Counted from the first letter of the stretch, positions 38,499 to 48,266 are shown. The stretch: DNA of 64,000 nt from Rhodopseudomonas sp. BAL398 (GCF_033001325.1 NZ_CP133111.1:4666501-4730500), one strand, 5' to 3'. The notes: generated by a model from the sequence alone, not told the origin. Translations and numbers: made by a program.

Positions 38499-38984
38499 CT
38501 AGGACAAGTCGCGACGCATTAGCAATGCGTTCAATTGTTCCCCATCGGGTTGCCGGTAATAGCGCTCGCGGCGCCCGGCGACGACGAAACCGGCCCAGTT
38601 GTACAATCGCAGCGCCGGTTGATTGTTTTCTTCGACCTCCAGGAACACCTTGACGATGCCGCGGCCGGCGAGATGGCCCAGATGCGTCAGCAGCAGACCG
38701 CGCGACAATCCGCGGCCGCGATAGCCGGGCGCCAGCGCGATCGACAGGATCTCGGCCTCGTCGGCCGCCATCCGCGACGCCACGAAGCCGACGATTCGCC
38801 GTCCCACCCGCAGCCGATGAACCAGCGTGTTGCGCTGGGTCAGCATGTCCTCGAATTCTTCCTCGCCCCAGCCGCGGTGAAACGAAGCGCCATGCAGTTC
38901 CGCTAGTTTCGGGCTGTCGCGCAGCGTCGCGCCTTCGACCCGCGCTTCGGCATAGCCCCAAAACTCTGCAAGCCAGTCCATCAT
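38499..38984 (-). CDS. rimI: Ribosomal protein alanine N-acetyltransferase RimI-like
   Basis: A 161-residue GNAT acetyltransferase. The acetyl-CoA loop is IALAPGYRGRGLSRGLLLTHL (RGRG type), preceded by EAEILSIA and followed by FLEVEENNQPALRLYNWAGF and the end motif RRERYYRQPDGEQLNALLMRRDL, typical of RimI. It lies directly downstream of tsaB on the same strand, the order seen in many bacteria. N-acetylation of S18 is the known role of the family. Confidence 0.93.
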   Translation of the reverse strand: MMDWLAEFWGYAEARVEGATLRDSPKLAELHGASFHRGWGEEEFEDMLTQRNTLVHRLRVGRRIVGFVASRMAADEAEILSIALAPGYRGRGLSRGLLLTHLGHLAGRGIVKVFLEVEENNQPALRLYNWAGFVVAGRRERYYRQPDGEQLNALLMRRDLS

Positions 38985-39035
38985 CGGCGGGGCATCATCG
39001 GCAGGTCACCTTTTCGGACGCCATCATGGCGATGG

Positions 39036-39734
39036 TCATCCCGCGAGCGGTTGCGGCGAGAACCGCAGCGGGTCGGTCTGCGGCTTGGCGTCGGGCGGAC
39101 GCAGATAATAGGGCCGTGCCGGCGCGGTTTCCGGCGTCACGGCGGCGCCGAGCCACGCCACCCAGGCGATATCCGGCGCCGGCTGGGCGTCGACCAGCGC
39201 GGCAGGTTCGGCCGTCGCCGGCCAGCGATCGGCCAAGATCCGCGCCGCATTGCCGACCAGTCGCGGCGCGCCGACGCAGGCCGTGGCAAGGACCTGCGCG
39301 ATCGGCGCGATTTGCGGCTTCACCATACTGGTCCCGTTGCCGCTGACCACTTGGTAGTAAACCTGATCATGCCGTGCATCGATCGCCGAAACGATCGGCG
39401 AGTCGTCGTGCTCACTGAGCAGCGGCGCCGCATAGGCGGCCAGCGTGGTGAAGCCGACCGCGGGCTTGCCGGCGGCCAGCGCGATGCCGCGCGCGGCCGA
39501 CAGCCCGACGCGCAGGCCGGTAAAACTGCCCGGGCCGGTGGTCACGGCGATTCGGTCGAGCTGCGGAAAGCCGAGGCCGGAGGCCTTGATCACCCGGGCG
39601 ATCATCGGCATCAGCGCCTCGGCGTGGCCGCGCTGCATCGGCTCGGATTCGCGCGCGATCAGCCGATTGGCCTCGGTATCCAGCACTGCGGCAGCGCACG
39701 CGTCGAGCGCGGTATCGATGGCGAGGATCAACAT
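39036..39734 (-). CDS. tsaB: tRNA threonylcarbamoyladenosine biosynthesis protein TsaB
   Basis: A partner of TsaD in making t6A37; 232 residues. The ASKHA-type N-terminus MLILAIDTALDACAAAV and the segment GPGSFTGLRVGLSAARGIALA are diagnostic. The C-terminus is divergent, as usual. It is followed by rimI with a 51-base gap. The 151 bases between it and nfu hold no recognisable feature. Confidence 0.95.
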   Translation of the reverse strand: MLILAIDTALDACAAAVLDTEANRLIARESEPMQRGHAEALMPMIARVIKASGLGFPQLDRIAVTTGPGSFTGLRVGLSAARGIALAAGKPAVGFTTLAAYAAPLLSEHDDSPIVSAIDARHDQVYYQVVSGNGTSMVKPQIAPIAQVLATACVGAPRLVGNAARILADRWPATAEPAALVDAQPAPDIAWVAWLGAAVTPETAPARPYYLRPPDAKPQTDPLRFSPQPLAG

Positions 39735-39885
39735 CCGGGTAGTCTAGCAGCAACGCCAATGCCGCGTCATGCTCTGCGGCGGCAATGTGGCGAGTATTTC
39801 GGGCCGGGTTCGGCGCAATGCACAATCTGCACGCTGCATTGGCAGCGCACAATCGGCAGGCAGTCGTGGGGCCGTGCGGCTTCGA

Positions 39886-40452
39886 TCAGACCGGACGAAC
39901 TTCGACCACATCGGGCACGAAATGCTTCAGCAGGTTCTGGATGCCGTGCTGCAGCGTCGCCGTGGAGGACGGGCAGCCGGAGCAGGCGCCCTGCATTTTC
40001 AGATAGACGATGCCGTCCTTGAAGCCGCGGAAGGTGATGTCGCCGCCGTCATTGGCAACCGCCGGACGCACCCTGGTCTCGATCAGATCCTTGATGATGT
40101 CGACGGTCTCGGCGTCGGCCGCGCTGAAGAACTCGTCGTCCTCTGAGGGCTCGTCGCCATCGACCCGGCCATCGGCCATGATCGGCGCGCCCGACATGTA
40201 ATGTTCCATGATGGCGCCGAGGATCGCCGGCTTCAGATGCTGCCAGTCGGTGTCGTCCTTGGTGACGGTGACGAAATCCGAGCCGTAGAACACCCCGGTC
40301 ACGCCGGGCACGTCGAACAGCCGCACGGCCAGCGGCGAGCGGGCGGCGGCGGCGCGGTCGGTGAAGTCCATGGTGCCGCTGTCGAGCACGACGCGGCCGG
40401 GAATGAACTTCAAAGTGGCGGGGTTTGGCGTGGCTTCGGTCTGGATGAACAT
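39886..40452 (-). CDS. Nfu-type iron-sulfur cluster carrier (NifU-like)
   Basis: A 188-residue protein of the Fe-S delivery family. The N-terminal Nfu_N domain (MFIQTEATPNPATLKFIPG to VFYGSDFVTVTK) and the C-terminal NifU-like domain (IKDLIETRVRPAVANDGGDITF) are both present. The cluster-binding CxxC is in MQGACSGCPSSTATL. The ATG at 40452 fits the family start. It is transcribed with tsaB and rimI downstream and the stress-protein gene upstream. Confidence 0.95.
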   Translation of the reverse strand: MFIQTEATPNPATLKFIPGRVVLDSGTMDFTDRAAAARSPLAVRLFDVPGVTGVFYGSDFVTVTKDDTDWQHLKPAILGAIMEHYMSGAPIMADGRVDGDEPSEDDEFFSAADAETVDIIKDLIETRVRPAVANDGGDITFRGFKDGIVYLKMQGACSGCPSSTATLQHGIQNLLKHFVPDVVEVRPV

Positions 40453-40595
40453 CGATGGTCTCCGTCGTCGCCGGTTCAAGGCCGGGGCTTCGTGGTCCTT
40501 TAACAGATGGCGATCAGGAACGCACGATCAAGGCGGGCGGAACCGTTATGCATATAGCGGGCTTCTCAGGGGTTTGAGTCGGACGTTGACTGCGG

Positions 40596-41090
40596 TCACG
40601 ACAGCGCGTCGATGTCGTCGTCGGTCATGCTGGCCGCCACGATCGTCACCGGGATCGGGAAGCTGCCGATGTGGCGCAGCAAGGTGGCGACGATCGGGCC
40701 GGGGCCTTCCGCAGCGTCGCTTGCCGCCAGCACCAGCATGACGATGTCGACGTCCTTGTCGATCACGTCGAGAATCTGCGGAACCGGGTCGCCTTCGCGG
40801 ATCACCCGCTCCGGGGTGATTGCCGCGATGCCGTTGGCGCGGCCGGAGGCGCGATCGAGCACGGTCTCGGCGATCTCGATGGCTTCGGCGCGCATCACAT
40901 CGGCGACTCCGAGCCATTGCTGGTTGCGGTCGAGCGTCTCGATCACGCGCAGCATCACCACGCCGCCGCCGACGCGCACCGCCCAGCGGCTGGCATAGTA
41001 GACCGCGCGATCCCATTCGGCGGTCTCATCGACGATCACCAGACATTTCGGCCGGTGGTCCGGCCGGTAGCTTTGTCGCTGAGTGGTCAT
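40596..41090 (-). CDS. Universal stress protein family
   Basis: A 164-residue UspA-fold protein. The first strand KCLVIVDETAEWDRAVYYASRWA and VGGGVVMLRVIE are typical, and VIREGDPVPQILDVIDKDVDIVMLVLAAS is the central segment. The expected ATP-binding motif G-2x-G-9x-G(S/T) is not clear; the equivalent region is ASDAAEGPGPIVATLLRHIGSFPIPVTIV, so nucleotide binding is uncertain. I used the ATG at 41090 with GGGA upstream. The long upstream open frame to 41261 is non-coding. It is divergent from the outer-membrane protein gene. Confidence 0.9.
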   Translation of the reverse strand: MTTQRQSYRPDHRPKCLVIVDETAEWDRAVYYASRWAVRVGGGVVMLRVIETLDRNQQWLGVADVMRAEAIEIAETVLDRASGRANGIAAITPERVIREGDPVPQILDVIDKDVDIVMLVLAASDAAEGPGPIVATLLRHIGSFPIPVTIVAASMTDDDIDALS

Positions 41091-41278
41091 GCATGTCCCA
41101 ATGCGAACGGGGCGCGCCCGCGCCCCTGCGACATGGTGCCACGGCGCGGCATTGTTAGACAAGCGGTTGCGGCTCCGACTTGCGTCGGCCGCGATCGATG
41201 AGCTTGCCGCCGTGCTATCCGCACGCCAAGCGACGTTGCGAGACTGTGGCAAGAACAGCACGTCCGTCCTTTATATCT

Positions 41279-41303
41279 CCCGATGTCCATTGTGGACATC
41301 GGG
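41279..41303. repeat. 25-bp perfect inverted repeat upstream of porin-like gene
   Basis: CCCGATGTCC-ATTGT-GGACATCGGG, a 10-bp perfect stem with a five-base centre, 69 bases upstream of the omp ATG. It could be an operator or a 5'-UTR hairpin. No U-run follows on either strand, so a terminator is unlikely. Confidence 0.75.
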
Positions 41304-41371
41304 CACGCAAGGCGGGTGTTACCGGTTACCTCAGCCATAAGGCTGAGATTCGCAAACCCAGGAGCCCGACA

Positions 41372-42109
41372 ATGAAGACGCTCGTGATAACCGGCGCGTT
41401 CTGCCTGCTCCCGATTGCCGCCATGGCGGCCGATATGCCCGCCCGTGGTCTATACAAGGCGCCCATCATGGTCGCTGCGGCGCCCTCCTGGACCGGGTTC
41501 TATGTGGGTGCTCACGCCGGCTATGGCTGGGGTGATTTCGAGGCCTCCGACGTCGATCCGGTGTTCCGGACTCTGATCGACGAGAATTTGAATCACAAGC
41601 CGGATGGCGGCGTGTTCGGCGCCCATGCCGGCTACAATTATCAGGTTGGAGATATCGTGTTCGGCGTCGAGGCCGACGGCAGCTACGCCTCCATCAAGGG
41701 CAGCGTCTTCTATGACTTCCCGCTGCTGGGCGGCACTTTCTCGGATCAGCAGACGTCGAAGATCGACGCGCTGTTCTCGGCGCGCGGACGGGTCGGCTAC
41801 GCGTTCGGGCCGGCGCTGCTCTACGCGACAGGCGGCGTCGCGACCGCGCAGGTGTCCTCGACCTTCTCGGCGTCGCTGTTTGGCCAGTCATTGTCGACCG
41901 CCGACAAGGCCTGGCACGTCGGCTACACGGTGGGCGGCGGCATCGAATACAAGCTGGCCTCGAATTGGAGCACCAGAGTGGAATATCTCTACGCCGATCT
42001 TGGCGAACAGACCCACACGGTCGAGCCGTTCAAGCTCAGCATGAACGTGGTCCGTGTCGGCCTGACCTATCAGTTCGGCGCCCCGGCCGCGATGACGGCG
42101 CGCTACTGA
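41372..42109 (+). CDS. Outer-membrane beta-barrel protein, Omp25/RopB-like
   Basis: A 245-residue protein. The signal peptide MKTLVITGAFCLLPIAAMA is followed by ADMPARGLYKAP, then a barrel starting WTGFYVGAHAGYGWGDF. The glycine-aromatic alternation continues through GGVFGAHAGYNYQVGDIVFGVEADGS and ATGGVATAQVSSTF to WSTRVEYLYADLG and VRVGLTYQFG. These are the marks of the Omp25/31-type porin family of Rhizobiales. CAGGAG precedes the ATG at 41372. After the last barrel strand, YQFGA, the protein ends AAMTARY, retaining a terminal aromatic residue. It is monocistronic. Confidence 0.93.
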   Translation: MKTLVITGAFCLLPIAAMAADMPARGLYKAPIMVAAAPSWTGFYVGAHAGYGWGDFEASDVDPVFRTLIDENLNHKPDGGVFGAHAGYNYQVGDIVFGVEADGSYASIKGSVFYDFPLLGGTFSDQQTSKIDALFSARGRVGYAFGPALLYATGGVATAQVSSTFSASLFGQSLSTADKAWHVGYTVGGGIEYKLASNWSTRVEYLYADLGEQTHTVEPFKLSMNVVRVGLTYQFGAPAAMTARY

Positions 42110-42153
42110 CCGTCTTTGACGCACGTATATGATACGGCCATTGCCTCTCGTTC

Positions 42154-42241
42154 GTCATGCCCGGCCTTGTGCCGGGCATCCACGCCTTGAAAGCAGTGCC
42201 GGATCAAAGACGTGGATAGTCGGGACAAGCCCGGCCATGAC
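42154..42241. repeat. Paired palindromic element (88 bp) downstream of omp
   Basis: Left palindrome GTCATGCCCGG...CCGGGCATCCACG (42154-42184); right part CGTGGATA...CCCGGCCATGAC (42211-42241), inverted relative to the left. Layout and length match 21557-21645. It sits between convergent omp and trpS. Confidence 0.85.
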
Positions 42242-42278
42242 CAAATCGAAGAGGCAACGGCAAAGTCCGTTGGCATGA

Positions 42279-42301
42279 GAAAGTCCGGCCGCGCGCCGGA
42301 C
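42279..42301 (-). terminator. Rho-independent terminator of trpS
   Basis: GTCCGGC-N5-GCCGGAC stem (42283-42301), followed on the minus strand by TTTCTC. It starts 23 bases after the trpS stop. Confidence 0.7.
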
Positions 42302-42324
42302 CTCTCGACCTTCGCCGCCGCGCG

Positions 42325-43371
42325 CTACTTCTTGCGAACCATGCCGACGATGTCCTTCACCGCGTTCATGGTTTCCAGCGCGATCGCCCGCGCCCGGTCG
42401 GCGCCGTCGGCCAGCACCGAATCGACATAGGCCTGATCCGAGGTGAGCTTCTTCATTTCGGTGGCGATCGGCGCCAGTTTGGTCACCGCCAGGTCGACCA
42501 GATTGGATTTGAAGCCGGAAAACTGCGCGCCGCCGAATTCGCCCAAAACCTCTGACTTCGGCTTGTCGGCCAGCGCCGCATAGATGCCGACCAGATTGTC
42601 GGCCTCGGGCCGGGTTTCCAGGCCCTTTTCCTCGCTCGGCAACGGCTCCGGGTCGGTCTTGGCCTTGCGGATCTTCTGCGCGATGGTGTCGGCGTCGTCG
42701 GTGAGGTTGATCCGGGAATAATCCGACGGGTCCGACTTCGACATTTTCTTGGTGCCGTCGCGCAGGCTCATCACCCGCGTCGCGGCGCCGGTGATCACCG
42801 GCTCGGGCATCGGAAAATAGCCATCGCCGAATCCCTGCGCGGCGATCGATGCCGAGAAATCATTGTTGAATTTCTGGGCGATGTCGCGGGTCAGTTCCAG
42901 ATGCTGCTTCTGGTCCTCGCCGACCGGGACATGGGTGGCGCGGTAGACCAGAATGTCGGAGGCCATCAGCACCGGATAGTCATAGAGGCCCACGGAGGCG
43001 TTTTCGCGGTCCTTGCCGGCCTTTTCCTTGAACTGGATCATCCGGTTCAGCCAGCCGAGCCGGGCCACGCAATTGAACACCCAGGCCAGTTCGGCGTGTT
43101 CGGCGACCTGGCTCTGGTTGAAGATGATCTGCTTTGTGGGATCGATGCCCGCCGCGATGAAGGCCGATGTGACCTCGCGGGTGTGGCGGCGCAGCTCGTC
43201 CGGGCCGCCCCAGACCGCGATCGGCATGGTCATGGCGTGCAGATCGACCACGCAATAGATGCAATTATGCGTCGCCTGCAATTTGACGAAATTGACGATG
43301 GCGCCAAGATAATTGCCGAGATGCAGATTGCCGGTCGGCTGCACGCCGGAGAAGACCCGTTCGATCGTCAT
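42325..43371 (-). CDS. trpS: Tryptophanyl-tRNA synthetase
   Basis: Charges tRNA-Trp; 348 residues, class I. The HIGH-like motif is [11 protein letters not shown] after the FSGVQPTG start region. The KMSKS motif is intact in [17 protein letters not shown]. The ATG at 43371, with AGGGAC upstream, is used; the frame to 43401 adds ten non-family residues. It follows murJ on the same strand with a 66-base gap. The end [20 protein letters not shown] is usual. Confidence 0.97.
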   Translation of the reverse strand: MTIERVFSGVQPTGNLHLGNYLGAIVNFVKLQATHNCIYCVVDLHAMTMPIAVWGGPDELRRHTREVTSAFIAAGIDPTKQIIFNQSQVAEHAELAWVFNCVARLGWLNRMIQFKEKAGKDRENASVGLYDYPVLMASDILVYRATHVPVGEDQKQHLELTRDIAQKFNNDFSASIAAQGFGDGYFPMPEPVITGAATRVMSLRDGTKKMSKSDPSDYSRINLTDDADTIAQKIRKAKTDPEPLPSEEKGLETRPEADNLVGIYAALADKPKSEVLGEFGGAQFSGFKSNLVDLAVTKLAPIATEMKKLTSDQAYVDSVLADGADRARAIALETMNAVKDIVGMVRKK

Positions 43372-43437
43372 GCTGTTGTCCCTGCGCGCCTTCGGCGCCA
43401 TTCCTGCCGTCAGGCGCCGTGCTCTGCCATGCGGGCG

Positions 43438-44991
43438 TCAGTCGCGCAAGCCGTCAGGTCGCCGGATCGCGCGCAGCAGCTCTGACGGGTTGACGACGCC
43501 GAACAGCACCAGCAACCCGCCATAGACCGCGATGCCGCCGGCGATCAGCAGGCCAAGCGCGAGCGCCTGGATCGCCCCATGGGCCTGCGCTGCCAGCGGC
43601 AGCGCAAAGCTCGCCTTCAGCCACAGCAGCCCGGCCATCGCCAAAGCGGCGAGCACGATCAGGACCAGCCGGCGCCGCGTTGCCGCGGCCAGCGCGAAGC
43701 CGAAGGTCGTCGCGCCGCGCCGGATCAGCAGGATCGCCGAGCCCCAGGCCCCGAGCGCCACTGCGGCGGCCACGCCCGCGACGCCGAACCAGTGCCCCAG
43801 CAGCAACGCCGCCACGATGGCGGTACCGAGCCCGGTCAGCATCGCCTGCAGCGGGACCTTGGTATTGTCGCGGGCGAAAAACGCCGGCGCCAGCGCCTTG
43901 CTCAGCACATGCGCCGGCAGCCCCAGCGCCAGCAGGGTCAGCGCTTGCGCGGTCGCTGCGGTGTCGGCGGCGCCGAAGGCGCCATGTTCGAACAGCAGCC
44001 GTACGATCGGCTGGCTCAGCACCATCAGGCCCAATGCGGCCGGCAGCCCCAGACCGATCGCGAGCTCCAGCGCGTGGGATTCCGCCTTTGCGATCGCGCC
44101 GGGGTCGGTGCCGCGCACCGCGCGGGTCAGTTCCGGCACCAGCACGCTTCCCATCGCGGCGCCGACGATGCCGAGCGGCAATTCGATCAGCCGGTTGGCG
44201 AAATACAGCCAGGCCACCGCCGAGGGTGCCGCCGAGGCCACGATGGCGCCGGCGACGATCAGCAATTGCGGGCCCGAATTGGCCAGCATCCCGGGGATGG
44301 CCTTGGCGAAAAAGCCGCGCATCGCGGCGTCGAATGACGCCCGCAGCGGCGTCGCCAGTCGCTCGCCGCGATGCATCGCCAGAACGCTCAGCTGCAGCAG
44401 CCCGGCCAGGCCCACCGTGGCGGCGATCAGCGTCGCGGCGTCGGCGGCGTCGCGCCGCCAGATCAACAGCGCGATCATCACGCCGATCAAGGCGAGGTTG
44501 AACAATAGCGGCGAGAACGCTGTCAGCGCGAAGCGGCCCTGCGCGTTCAACAGCCCCATCAGCACCGCCACCGGGCCGGCGAAGGCCAGATAGGGCAGCA
44601 TCAAGCGGGCGTCGGTGACGGCGAGTGGCAGGCTCGGCTGGCCGACAAAACCCGGCGCCAGCGCCCCGATCACCCAGGGCATCAGCACGCCGAGCAGCAA
44701 GGCGGCGATCAGCATCGCCAGCCCGATACTGCCGACCAACCGGCCGGCGAAGGCGGCGGCCGCGACAGCGCCATTGGCGTCGCGCTGCCGCAGCCAGGCC
44801 GGCACCAAAGCGGCGTTCAGCGCGCCTTCGGTCAACAGCCGCCTTGTGACATTGACCAGTTGAAACGCCAGCAGAAATCCGTCGGCGACAAAGCCGGTGC
44901 CGAGCAGCGCCGCCACCAGGGCGTCGCGCGCAAAGCCGAGCAGCCGCGACAGCAGCGTTCCGGCGGAGACGGTGAGGAAGGGGCGGATCAT
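43438..44991 (-). CDS. murJ: Lipid II flippase MurJ (MviN)
   Basis: Flips the peptidoglycan precursor across the inner membrane; 517 residues with about 14 hydrophobic helices. The N-terminus SAGTLLSRLLGFARDALVAALLGTG is the family signature. VLVPELTRAVRG, LPLGIVGAAMGSVLVPEL and FFARDNTKVPLQAML are further conserved segments. It lies upstream of trpS, as in other genomes of the group. Confidence 0.96.
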   Translation of the reverse strand: MIRPFLTVSAGTLLSRLLGFARDALVAALLGTGFVADGFLLAFQLVNVTRRLLTEGALNAALVPAWLRQRDANGAVAAAAFAGRLVGSIGLAMLIAALLLGVLMPWVIGALAPGFVGQPSLPLAVTDARLMLPYLAFAGPVAVLMGLLNAQGRFALTAFSPLLFNLALIGVMIALLIWRRDAADAATLIAATVGLAGLLQLSVLAMHRGERLATPLRASFDAAMRGFFAKAIPGMLANSGPQLLIVAGAIVASAAPSAVAWLYFANRLIELPLGIVGAAMGSVLVPELTRAVRGTDPGAIAKAESHALELAIGLGLPAALGLMVLSQPIVRLLFEHGAFGAADTAATAQALTLLALGLPAHVLSKALAPAFFARDNTKVPLQAMLTGLGTAIVAALLLGHWFGVAGVAAAVALGAWGSAILLIRRGATTFGFALAAATRRRLVLIVLAALAMAGLLWLKASFALPLAAQAHGAIQALALGLLIAGGIAVYGGLLVLFGVVNPSELLRAIRRPDGLRD

Positions 44992-45136
44992 GTGACCTTC
45001 AAACGGGCTGGCCTTGAGCCGAGGGGGGGATCGTGATAGGCCGCGACCTCAATTACCCATCCTCCACGCCAGCAGATCAGTGAGTTGGACCGGATTTTCC
45101 GGGCCATCGCAATCGTCGCAACGGGACAAATTTTTC

Positions 45137-46138
45137 ATGACCTCAGCCAAATATGACGTGCTCGCCATCGGCAATGCGATTTTCGACGTGCTGGTGCGCA
45201 CCGAAGACGATTTCCTGGTCAAGCACGGCATGGCCAAGGGCGGCATGGCGCTGATCGACGAACCCCGCGCCGCCGCGATCTACGCCGCGATGGGGCAGGC
45301 GGTGGAGATGTCGGGCGGCTCGGCCGCCAACACCATCGTCGGTCTGGCCAATTTCGGCGCCCGCACCGCCTATGTGGGCAAGGTCAAGGATGACCAGATC
45401 GGCAAGCTCTACAGCCACGACATTCGCGCCGCCAAGGTGGCGTTCGAGACCAAGGCGGCCAAGGACGGGCCGGCCACCGGCTGTTCCTACATCCTGGTGA
45501 CGCCGGATGGCGAGCGCACCATGAATACTTATCTCGGCGCCGCCCAGGACCTCGGCCCCGACGACATCGACGAGGCCCAGATCGCGGCCTCGGCGATCAC
45601 CTATCTGGAAGGCTATCTGTGGGATCCGAAGAACGCCAAGGACGCCTTCCTGAAAGCATCGACCATCGCGCATGGCGCCGGCCGCCAGGTGGCGCTGACG
45701 CTGTCGGATGCGTTCTGCGTGGATCGTTACCGCGACGAATTCCTGCAGTTGATGCGCTCCGGCACCGTCGACCTGATCTTCGCCAATGAGTCGGAATTGC
45801 ACGCGCTGTACCAGACCTCCGATTTTGACACGGCGCTGAAGCAGCTGGCGGACGACGTCAAGCTCGGCGTCGTCACCCGCAGCGAGAAGGGCTGCGCCGT
45901 GGTCGCCCAGGACGGCGTCACGCTGGTGCCTGCGGCCAAGATCGACACGCTGGTTGATACCACCGGCGCCGGTGATCTGTTCGCCGCCGGCTTCCTGTTC
46001 GGCCTGGTGCGCAATGCCGGCTATGAGAATGCCGGCCGGCTCGGCGCGCTGGCCGCCGCCGAAGTGATCCAGCACATCGGCGCCCGGCCGCAGGTGTCGC
46101 TGAAGGATCTGGCGCTGCAGAACGGCCTGCCGGTCTGA
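45137..46138 (+). CDS. PfkB-family sugar/adenosine kinase
   Basis: A 333-residue ribokinase-family enzyme. The N-terminus ALAIGNAIFDVLV-type strand is followed by the first PfkB signature region SGGSAANTIVGLANFGARTAYVGKV. The second signature, DTTGAGDLFAAGFLFGL, contains the catalytic Asp and anion hole. Bacterial relatives in this group are annotated as adenosine kinases (phosphorylation of adenosine to AMP), which is plausible but not proven. I used the ATG at 45137 with GGGAC upstream; the frame to 45014 is not conserved. It is divergent from murJ. Confidence 0.88.
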   Translation: MTSAKYDVLAIGNAIFDVLVRTEDDFLVKHGMAKGGMALIDEPRAAAIYAAMGQAVEMSGGSAANTIVGLANFGARTAYVGKVKDDQIGKLYSHDIRAAKVAFETKAAKDGPATGCSYILVTPDGERTMNTYLGAAQDLGPDDIDEAQIAASAITYLEGYLWDPKNAKDAFLKASTIAHGAGRQVALTLSDAFCVDRYRDEFLQLMRSGTVDLIFANESELHALYQTSDFDTALKQLADDVKLGVVTRSEKGCAVVAQDGVTLVPAAKIDTLVDTTGAGDLFAAGFLFGLVRNAGYENAGRLGALAAAEVIQHIGARPQVSLKDLALQNGLPV

Positions 46139-46186
46139 CGCCGCATTCTTGTCGGTCGACGGCTTTGGCCGCGACGGCGGCGCGCG

Positions 46187-46290
46187 CCCTCTGCCATGGG
46201 AGAGGGATGGGGTGACGGAGTGGCCGCTCGATAGTTTAGAACCTCTCACCCAGATCGCTGCGCGATCCGACCTCTCCCTATGGGAGAGGT
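46187..46290. repeat. Pair of CTCTCCC-type palindromes
   Basis: CCCTCTGCCATGGGAGAGGG (46187-46206) and ACCTCTCCC-TAT-GGGAGAGGT (46270-46290) are separated by about 60 bases. They resemble widespread intergenic palindromes of this bacterial group and differ from the GTCAT family. Confidence 0.75.
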
Positions 46291-46389
46291 GAAGGCGGCA
46301 TTTGGCTGGATCGATTGTCGCTGGCTCAGCAGCGCGGTGAGCAGGCGGCGTCGGGCCACATCAAAGTCAGGTGGGCCACATCAAAGTCA

Positions 46390-46530
46390 GTCATTCCGGG
46401 GCGCGAGAGCGCAGCTCGAGCGAACCCGGAATCTCGCGGCACCGTGTGGCGGCGCGAAACGGCTGCGGCTGAATGCGGGGCGGGATTCCGGGTTCACGCG
46501 CCGCTGGCGCGGCGCGTGCCCCGGAATGAC
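46390..46530. repeat. Paired palindromic element (141 bp)
   Basis: The outer arms GTCATTCCGGGGC (46390-46402) and GCCCCGGAATGAC (46518-46530) are perfect 13-bp inverted repeats. Inner arms are CCCGGAATCTCG and GGGATTCCGGG. It has the same overall layout as the elements at 21557 and 42154. The 433-base gap 46139-46571 holds no gene. Confidence 0.85.
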
Positions 46531-46571
46531 AACCTCTATTCCAATGACAGCGTCTTTCGCAGCGATACTCG

Positions 46572-48266
46572 TCACGCCGTCTTCGCGGCTGTCAGCCCGA
46601 GCCGCGACTCCACCTTTTCGCGCATGATGAATTTCTGGATCTTGCCGGTCACCGTCATTGGGAATTCGCCGACGAATTCGATGTAGCGCGGGATTTTGTT
46701 GTGGGCGATCTGGCCCTGGCAGAATTCCCGGACTTCGTCGGTGGTCAGCGCCTCGCCGGCGCGGACGCGGATCCAGGCGCATAATTCCTCGCCATAGCGG
46801 TCGTCGGCGACGCCGAAGATCTGCACGTCCTGAATCTTCGGATGGCGATAGAGGAATTCCTCGATCTCGCGCGGATACAGGTTCTCGCCGCCGCGGATCA
46901 CCATGTCCTTGATGCGGCCGACGATGTTGCAATAACCCTCGGCGTCGATCACCGCGAGATCGCCGGTGTGCATCCAGCCGGCGTCGTCGAGCACGTCGGC
47001 GGTTTTCTCCGCCTCGTCCCAATAGCCCAGCATCACGCTATAGCCGCGGGTGCAGAGTTCACCGCGCTCGCCGCGCGGCACCACCCGACCCTCGAGATCG
47101 ATCACCTTGACCTCGACATGCGGATGAATCCGGCCGACCGTCGAGACCCGGCGCTCCTGCGGATCGTCGACCGCGCTCTGGAAGCTGACCGGGCTGGTCT
47201 CGGTCATCCCATAGGCGATCGTCACCTCGCGCATATTCATCAGATCGTTGACGCGGCGCATCACCTCGACCGGGCACGGCGCGCCCGCCATGATGCCGGT
47301 GCGCAGCGACGACAGATCGAATTTGGCGAAATCCGGATGGTCGAGTTCGGCGATGAACATGGTGGGCACGCCATACAGCGCGGTGCATTTTTCCTGCTCG
47401 ACGCTCTGCAGCGTGGCGAGCGGATCGAAGCCCTCGCCGGGATAGACCATGGTGGCGCCGCTGGTCACCGAGGCGAGGTTGCCCATCACCATGCCGAAGC
47501 AATGATACAGCGGCACCGGAATGCAGATCCGGTCCTGCTCGGTCAGCCGCATCGCGCGGCCGACGAAGTAACCATTGTTGAGAATGTTGTGATGCGTCAG
47601 GGTGACGCCCTTCGGCGATCCGGTGGTGCCGCTGGTGAACTGGATGTTGACCGGGGCGTCGAATTGCAGCATCTGCCCCAGTGTGGCGAGCGCCTCGCGG
47701 TGGCGCGTGCCGCCCATCCGGGCGACCTCGTCGAACGCGATGGTGCCGGGGCATTTCGGGCCGCCGATCTGGATCACGGCGCGCAGCATCGGCAGTTTGG
47801 CGGATTTGAGCTGGCCCGGTTCGGCGCGCGCCAGTTCGGGGACCAGCGTGTTGAGCATCTCCATGTAGTTGCTGGTCTTGAACGCGGTCGCGGTGACCAG
47901 AGCGGTGCAGCCGACCTTGGCGAGCGCGAATTCGAGTTCGCTCAACCGGTAGGCCGGATTGATGGTGACGAGGATCAGCCCGGCCTTGGCGGCGGCGAAT
48001 TGGGTCAGCGTCCATTCCGGCCGGTTCAGCGACCACACCCCGATCCGCGCGCCGCGCTCCAGACCGAGCGCCAGGAAGCCGGCGGCAAGGTCGTCGACCC
48101 GCGCGGCGAAATCGCGCCAGGTCCAGCGCACGTCGTGAGAGGGCGACACCAGCGCCTCGCGATCCGGCCATCGCTGCGCCGCCAGATCAAGCGTGCGTCC
48201 GATGGTGTCGCCGAGCAGCGGCGCATCGGCCACGCCGCACACATAACTTCCTGCTCTGTCGGTCAC
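46572..48266 (-). CDS. Medium/long-chain acyl-CoA synthetase-like AMP-binding enzyme
   Basis: A 564-residue ANL-superfamily ligase. The P-loop is [19 protein letters not shown], and [54 protein letters not shown] and the final Lys region [14 protein letters not shown] are all intact. An N-terminal [24 protein letters not shown] segment matches FadD/AcsA-like fatty-acid ligases. Substrate chain length cannot be decided. GAGGAAT lies just upstream of the ATG at 48266. A beta-lactamase-family gene lies upstream on the same strand, with a strong hairpin between them. Confidence 0.9.
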   Translation of the reverse strand: MTDRAGSYVCGVADAPLLGDTIGRTLDLAAQRWPDREALVSPSHDVRWTWRDFAARVDDLAAGFLALGLERGARIGVWSLNRPEWTLTQFAAAKAGLILVTINPAYRLSELEFALAKVGCTALVTATAFKTSNYMEMLNTLVPELARAEPGQLKSAKLPMLRAVIQIGGPKCPGTIAFDEVARMGGTRHREALATLGQMLQFDAPVNIQFTSGTTGSPKGVTLTHHNILNNGYFVGRAMRLTEQDRICIPVPLYHCFGMVMGNLASVTSGATMVYPGEGFDPLATLQSVEQEKCTALYGVPTMFIAELDHPDFAKFDLSSLRTGIMAGAPCPVEVMRRVNDLMNMREVTIAYGMTETSPVSFQSAVDDPQERRVSTVGRIHPHVEVKVIDLEGRVVPRGERGELCTRGYSVMLGYWDEAEKTADVLDDAGWMHTGDLAVIDAEGYCNIVGRIKDMVIRGGENLYPREIEEFLYRHPKIQDVQIFGVADDRYGEELCAWIRVRAGEALTTDEVREFCQGQIAHNKIPRYIEFVGEFPMTVTGKIQKFIMREKVESRLGLTAAKTA

